From: an uncultured Alphaproteobacteria bacterium
GTDB lineage: Bacteria > Pseudomonadota > Alphaproteobacteria > RF32 > CAG-239
Length of the DNA: 18,297 nucleotides
NCBI GenBank assembly: GCA_944391355.1
Contig: CALXTG010000078.1
Location: 1-18,297 of the forward strand
Direction: 5' to 3'
Shown: positions 14,484 to 18,297 of the stretch, piece after piece
Layout: each line of letters begins with the position of its first letter
How positions within the stretch are numbered: position 1 is the first letter of the stretch
Position numbers and translations under genes: made by a program
Notes under the pieces: generated by a model
Told to the model about the DNA's origin: nothing
Databases searched by the model: none
The model's input: the letters and a program-made list of their open reading frames with translations, nothing else

Positions 14484-15980
14484 ATGCTTAATCTTAAACA
14501 TCTGCCGATTAATTCGTTTAACGAAAATATTGCCTATCTGCACAAAGACTGTACGGCTTATCGCGTCGATGACATAAAAAGTTTGAGCAAAATCGAAATC
14601 CACGGCGGGGTCAAACCAGTTTATGCCTTTTTGCAAATCGTCGATGACGACAAGCTGGTTCGCCCCAATGAACTGGCGTTGAATACCGAAGCTTTTAAGC
14701 TGATTAATCTGCCCGAGGGAGCGAATGTTACACTGACAATGTCGCCGCCGCCGCCGAGCCTCAATTCAATCAAGCGCAAAATCGCCGGCAATATCCTCAG
14801 CTCCGGCGAATACAGCGCGATTGTCAATGATATTGCCTCCAAACGTTATACCAATATGGATATTGCCTCGTTTCTGGTTTCGGCCGGGTCGTTTATGACC
14901 GCGCCCGAAGTTCTGGCTTTTACCGAAGCGCTGGTCGGGGATAACATTATCCGTTGGGACAATGAAAATATTGTTGTCGATCACCACTGTCTGGGCGGGA
15001 TTCCCGGCAATAAAACCGATATTATCATTATGGCGATTGTCGCCGCCTACGGGTTGCCGATGCCCAAGACCGCGTCGCGGTCGCTGACCTCCTGCGCCGG
15101 CGTGGCCGATACAATGAGCGTGCTGGCCAATGTTGATATGGATGAAAACAAATTCCGCAAAGTGGTCGGCGATTGCCGCGGCGCGATTGCCTGCTATAAC
15201 GCCCTCTCCATTGCCGAAGCCAATAAAATTATTTCCGCGGTCGAAAGGTATATCGGCATTACCCAGCACCAGTATATTGTTTCTTCTATTCTGGCAATCA
15301 AACTGGCGGCCGGGGTAACCCATCTGGTTATTGATATTCCGGTCGGTCCGAAATCGCGTATTAAAACCACCAATGACGCTATGCGCCTGCGCAAACTTAT
15401 CGAATATGTCGGCGATATGCTTTCGGTAGAAGTCGACGCGGTTATTACCGACGGCAGCGAGCCGATCGGCAACGGTATCGGCGCGGTTCTGGAAGCTCGC
15501 GACGTGATGAAAGTTTTGCGCAACAAAGACGATGCGCCGCAGGATTTGCGCGAAAAATCGCTGTTTCTGGCCGGGCGTGTCCTTGAATTTGACCCCAAAC
15601 TGCGCGGCGGTCAGGGATATTACGTCGCCAAAGAGCTGTTAAACTCCGGACGCGCGCTGGAAGCAATGAATAAGATTATTCATGCCCAGGGCAAGGCTCC
15701 GCAGCCGCAGCTCGGACATCTGACCCGCGATGTGGTCGCTACCGCGGCCGGCGTGGTCGAAAGCATAGATAATGAGCGGATTAACAAAATCGGGGTTTTG
15801 GCCGGAGCGTCAAAATATCAGGGAGCGGGTCTCGACCTTTTGAAAAAAGTCGGCGACAAGGTCGAACAGGGCGAAACCTTGTACCGGCTGCATTCGGTAA
15901 ACTCGACCGATTTTGCTTTTGCCAACAGCGTGGTTGACGGTTATACCGGTTATGAAATTTCCGGCCGCAGCGTCTATTAA
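14484..15980 (+). CDS. AMP phosphorylase-like / thymidine phosphorylase family protein
   Basis: The product has 498 residues and starts at ATG 14484. Its length and an N-terminal domain (about 1-88) before the core match the long archaeal-type branch (AMP phosphorylases and the putative thymidine phosphorylases of some proteobacteria), not the shorter classic DeoA of about 440 residues. Core motifs: SPPPPSLNSIKRKIAG, HHCLGGIPGNKTD (167-179, phosphate site region), KTASRSLTSCAGVADTMSVL (195-214), the DIPVGPKSRIKT loop, GSEPIGNGIGAVLEA and LRGGQG. This family cleaves a nucleoside or nucleoside 5'-monophosphate with phosphate to give base and ribose-1-phosphate or ribose-1,5-bisphosphate. Which substrate is used here is not clear. 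No nucleoside-related neighbours are visible. Confidence 0.88.
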   Translation: MLNLKHLPINSFNENIAYLHKDCTAYRVDDIKSLSKIEIHGGVKPVYAFLQIVDDDKLVRPNELALNTEAFKLINLPEGANVTLTMSPPPPSLNSIKRKIAGNILSSGEYSAIVNDIASKRYTNMDIASFLVSAGSFMTAPEVLAFTEALVGDNIIRWDNENIVVDHHCLGGIPGNKTDIIIMAIVAAYGLPMPKTASRSLTSCAGVADTMSVLANVDMDENKFRKVVGDCRGAIACYNALSIAEANKIISAVERYIGITQHQYIVSSILAIKLAAGVTHLVIDIPVGPKSRIKTTNDAMRLRKLIEYVGDMLSVEVDAVITDGSEPIGNGIGAVLEARDVMKVLRNKDDAPQDLREKSLFLAGRVLEFDPKLRGGQGYYVAKELLNSGRALEAMNKIIHAQGKAPQPQLGHLTRDVVATAAGVVESIDNERINKIGVLAGASKYQGAGLDLLKKVGDKVEQGETLYRLHSVNSTDFAFANSVVDGYTGYEISGRSVY

Positions 15981-16018
15981 AATTTTCGGCAAAAAAATTA
16001 AAAAAAATCTTTTCAAGG

Positions 16019-16047
16019 CTTGCTTATAAGTTTGCGGCTACCTATAT
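16019..16047 (+). promoter_or_regulatory. Heat-shock (sigma-32 type) promoter of dnaK
   Basis: CTTG (16019-16022) and CCTATAT (16041-16047) are separated by 18 bp, matching the alphaproteobacterial RpoH pattern (CTTG, about 17-18 bp, CYTATNT). A vegetative-like promoter overlaps it (TTGCTT 16020-16025, TATATA 16043-16048, 17 bp). Start near 16055 leaves a leader of about 44 nt with AAAGGAC as ribosome binding site. This is the expected place for stress control of dnaK. Confidence 0.7.
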
Positions 16048-16098
16048 ACTTTGTAGAAATACAAAATTACAGGCAATTTTAACAAAGGACAAACAAAT

Positions 16099-18009
16099 AT
16101 GAGCAATAAAGTATTAGGTATCGACCTGGGTACGACAAACTCCTGCTTTGCGGTTATGGAAGGCGGAGAAGCAAAGGTTTTGGAAAACTCCGAAGGCGCA
16201 AGAACCACCCCTTCGATGGTTGCTTTCACCGACACCGAAAGACTGGTCGGTTTTCCGGCCAAACGCCAGGCCGTTACCAACCCCGAGAACACGCTGTTTG
16301 CGATTAAACGTTTAATCGGCCGCCGTTATAATTCTCCCGAAGTTGAGAAAGACAAAGCGCTGGTTCCGTTCAAAATCGTTGACGGCGACAACGGCGACGC
16401 CTGGGTAGAAGTTAAAGGTCAGAAATATGCCCCGTCGCAGATTTCGGCAATTGTTTTGCAGAAAATCAAAGAATATGCCGAAAGCTATCTCGGTGAAAAA
16501 ATCGAAAAAGCGGTTATTACGGTTCCGGCTTACTTTAACGACTCTCAGCGTCAGGCCACCAAAGACGCCGGTAAAATCGCCGGATTGGAAGTTTTGCGTA
16601 TTATCAATGAACCGACGGCCGCGGCCCTGGCTTACGGTCTGGATAAAAATACTTCCGGCACGATTGCCGTTTATGACTTGGGCGGCGGTACTTTTGATAT
16701 TTCAATTCTGGAAATCGGCGACGGCGTTTTTGAAGTTAAATCGACCAACGGCGATACTTTCCTCGGCGGTGAAGACTTTGACCAGCGTCTGGTTAACTAT
16801 CTGGCCGATGAATTCAAAAAAGAATCCGGCATTGATCTGAAAAATGACCGTCTGGCTTTGCAGCGTTTGAAAGAAGCCGCCGAAAAAGCCAAAATCGAGC
16901 TGTCTTCGACCACGCAGACCGAAGTCAATCTGCCGTTTATTACCGCAGACGCCAGCGGCCCGAAACATTTAAATATCAAGTTGACCCGCGCCAAACTGGA
17001 ATCGATTGTCGAAGACCTGATTGACCGTACGGTTGAACCCTGTAAGAAAGCTCTGGCCGACGCCGGTCTGAAAGCCAACGAAATCAGCGAAGTTATTCTG
17101 GTCGGCGGTATGACCCGTATGCCCAAAGTCCAGGAAAAAGTTAAGGAAATTTTCGGCAAAGAACCGCATAAAGGCGTCAACCCCGATGAAGTTGTCGCCG
17201 TCGGTGCCGCAATTCAGGGCGGCGTGCTGATGGGCGATGTCAAAGACGTACTGCTGCTCGACGTTACCCCGCTGTCGCTGGGTATTGAAACGCTGGGCGG
17301 CGTCTTCACCCGTTTGATTGACCGCAATACCACCATTCCGACCCGTAAATCGCAGGTTTTCTCAACCGCCGAAGACGGTCAGACCGCGGTTACGATCCGG
17401 GTTTTCCAGGGTGAACGCGAAATGGCTGCCGATAACAAACTGCTCGGACAGTTTGATTTGGTCGGTATTCCGCCGGCACCGCGCGGTATGCCGCAGATTG
17501 AAGTAACTTTTGATATCGACGCCAACGGTATTGTTAACGTTTCGGCCAAGGATAAAGCCACCAATAAGGAGCAGGCAATCCGCATTCAGGCCAGCGGCGG
17601 TCTGTCTGATGCCGATATCGAAAAAATGGTTAAAGACGCCGAAGCCAATGCCGAAGCCGATAAGCGCAAAAAAGAACTGGTTGAAGCCAAAAATCAGGGC
17701 GAAAGTCTGGTTCATACCACCGAAAAAACGCTTAAAGAACACGGTGATAAACTGAGCGCCGCCGAAAAGAGCCAGATTGAAGAAGGCATTAAGTCTTTGA
17801 AATCGGCTCTGGAAGCTGATGACCTTGACGCTATCAAACAGCGCAGCGAAGCTTTAATGCAGGCTTCTCTGAAACTGGGCGAAGCGATGTACAAACAGGC
17901 TGATGCTGCCGGCGCCGCCGGTCAGCAGGCCGGTCCGGAAGCGCCGCAGGGCGAAGCTTCAAACGGTGACGAAAAAGTCGTTGACGCCGATTTTGAAGAA
18001 GTTAAATAA
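16099..18009 (+). CDS. dnaK: Molecular chaperone DnaK (Hsp70)
   Basis: The product has 636 residues, the normal length, from ATG 16099 with AAAGGAC about 8 nt upstream. The ATPase domain is intact: GIDLGTTNSCFAVMEGG (phosphate-1 loop), VITVPAYFNDSQRQATKDAG, INEPTAAALAYGLD, VYDLGGGTFDISILE (phosphate-2) and VILVGGMTRMPKVQ (adenosine site). The linker DVLLLDVTPLSLGIETLGG leads to the substrate-binding beta domain, then a helical lid, a Gly/Ala/Gln-rich linker and a DADFEEVK end, the usual type for interaction with partners. DnaK binds unfolded segments in an ATP cycle driven by DnaJ and GrpE. dnaJ does not follow within the window; a terminator and a flagellin gene on the other strand do. Confidence 0.99.
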   Translation: MSNKVLGIDLGTTNSCFAVMEGGEAKVLENSEGARTTPSMVAFTDTERLVGFPAKRQAVTNPENTLFAIKRLIGRRYNSPEVEKDKALVPFKIVDGDNGDAWVEVKGQKYAPSQISAIVLQKIKEYAESYLGEKIEKAVITVPAYFNDSQRQATKDAGKIAGLEVLRIINEPTAAALAYGLDKNTSGTIAVYDLGGGTFDISILEIGDGVFEVKSTNGDTFLGGEDFDQRLVNYLADEFKKESGIDLKNDRLALQRLKEAAEKAKIELSSTTQTEVNLPFITADASGPKHLNIKLTRAKLESIVEDLIDRTVEPCKKALADAGLKANEISEVILVGGMTRMPKVQEKVKEIFGKEPHKGVNPDEVVAVGAAIQGGVLMGDVKDVLLLDVTPLSLGIETLGGVFTRLIDRNTTIPTRKSQVFSTAEDGQTAVTIRVFQGEREMAADNKLLGQFDLVGIPPAPRGMPQIEVTFDIDANGIVNVSAKDKATNKEQAIRIQASGGLSDADIEKMVKDAEANAEADKRKKELVEAKNQGESLVHTTEKTLKEHGDKLSAAEKSQIEEGIKSLKSALEADDLDAIKQRSEALMQASLKLGEAMYKQADAAGAAGQQAGPEAPQGEASNGDEKVVDADFEEVK

Positions 18010-18026
18010 CCCTAAGCTTAACTCCG

Positions 18027-18055
18027 AAAAACCACCGCTCCGGCGGTGGTTTTTT
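18027..18055. terminator. Rho-independent terminator after dnaK, probably bidirectional
   Basis: AAAAACCACCGC (18027-18038) pairs with GCGGTGGTTTTT (18043-18054) over 12 bp with loop TCCG, and a T-run follows. The - strand reading also ends in a T-run, so the convergent flagellin transcript can use it. Confidence 0.92.
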
Positions 18056-18089
18056 CATGGACGTATGAGAATGCGGCGAATTGTTGACC

Positions 18090-18118
18090 TGGATATTCGG
18101 GTCAAGCCCGAATATGAC
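18090..18118. repeat. Palindromic intergenic repeat, second copy
   Basis: TGGAT overlaps a perfect 9-bp stem, ATATTCGGG (18093-18101) with CCCGAATAT (18107-18115), closed by the loop TCAAG, and the unit ends ATGAC. The same frame TGGAT-stem-CAAG-stem-ATGAC occurs at 14285-14312 with different stem bases. It lies between the dnaK terminator and the flagellin stop codon and encodes nothing. Confidence 0.7.
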
Positions 18119-18140
18119 AGTAAAAATGAAGCATAAAAAC

Positions 18141-18297
18141 TCAAAACAATCTCAAAATTGATTGGCTGGCCTGACTTGCCAGCGAGAGGGAATTAACCGC
18201 CAGCTGCTGAGACGTTTGCAAAGCCAGCATATTGGCCGATTCCTGATTCATATCGGCCAAAGTCAGTTTATCCGCCCCTTCTTCCAGAACATTAATC
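18141..18297 (-). CDS. Flagellin, C-terminal end only (continues past the window)
   Basis: On the - strand, 52 codons are open up to TGA at 18143-18141. The residues are typical of the D0 helix at the end of flagellin: EEGADKLTLADMNQESANML, then ALQTSQQLAVNSLSLASQAS and QSILRLF at the very end. This helix packs inside the flagellar filament and is needed for export and assembly. The N-terminal and central parts are outside the window, so length and variant cannot be judged. It was found by translating the 3' edge. It converges on dnaK. Confidence 0.85.
   Translation of the reverse strand, partial: INVLEEGADKLTLADMNQESANMLALQTSQQLAVNSLSLASQASQSILRLF

Noticed and set aside
18061..18136. C-terminal part of a small coding frame over the repeat after dnaK
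   Set aside because: The frame is only open because it crosses the dnaK terminator and the palindrome; it has no start signal of its own.

Overview
The window looks like the chromosome of a flagellated alphaproteobacterium of moderate GC content. The signs are a dnaK promoter of the alphaproteobacterial heat-shock type (CTTG, 18-bp spacer, CCTATAT), a flagellin C-terminus ending in LRLF, an accA-rmuC pair, the rpsB-tsf pair, YejA/YejB transporter genes, and intergenic palindromes of the TGGAT-stem-CAAG-stem-ATGAC type that I associate with alphaproteobacterial genomes. An uncultured, possibly host-associated lineage is a guess, not something the sequence proves.

Layout. 1-198: 3' end of a helix-turn-helix protein (+). 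204-233: shared terminator. 246-5117 (-): a probable three-gene unit of an EamA/DMT transporter, a kinase-fold protein and a large PHP-GH77 fusion protein. 5118-5400: divergent control region with a structured leader before rpsB. 5401-7252 (+): rpsB and tsf, with a long hairpin between them and a strong terminator after. 7383-9530 (-): accA then rmuC, tightly coupled. 9531-9728: divergent control region. 9729-13883 (+): an unrecognised membrane protein, yejA and yejB, with overlapping ends and no yejE or yejF. 13887-14147 (-): a small HTH gene whose ribosome binding site and start codon lie inside a repeat unit. 14143-14330: degenerate tandem repeats and a 94-bp palindromic element. 14484-15980 (+): an AMP phosphorylase-like enzyme. 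16099-18009 (+): dnaK behind a heat-shock promoter, followed by a terminator, a second palindromic repeat and the 3' end of a flagellin gene (-).

Most genes are core housekeeping: translation (rpsB, tsf), fatty-acid synthesis (accA), genome maintenance (rmuC) and protein folding (dnaK). The least ordinary part is the PHP-GH77 fusion. It carries a full metallophosphoesterase-type residue set and a full alpha-glucanotransferase triad in one chain. It is translated, apparently with coupling, directly after a gene with a complete kinase-fold active site. A plausible but unproven reading is a phosphate-dependent alpha-glucan remodelling module. Other points worth a look are the candidate three-way-junction RNA ahead of rpsB, the repeat-derived start of the HTH gene, the unknown gene overlapping yejA, and the missing yejE/yejF.
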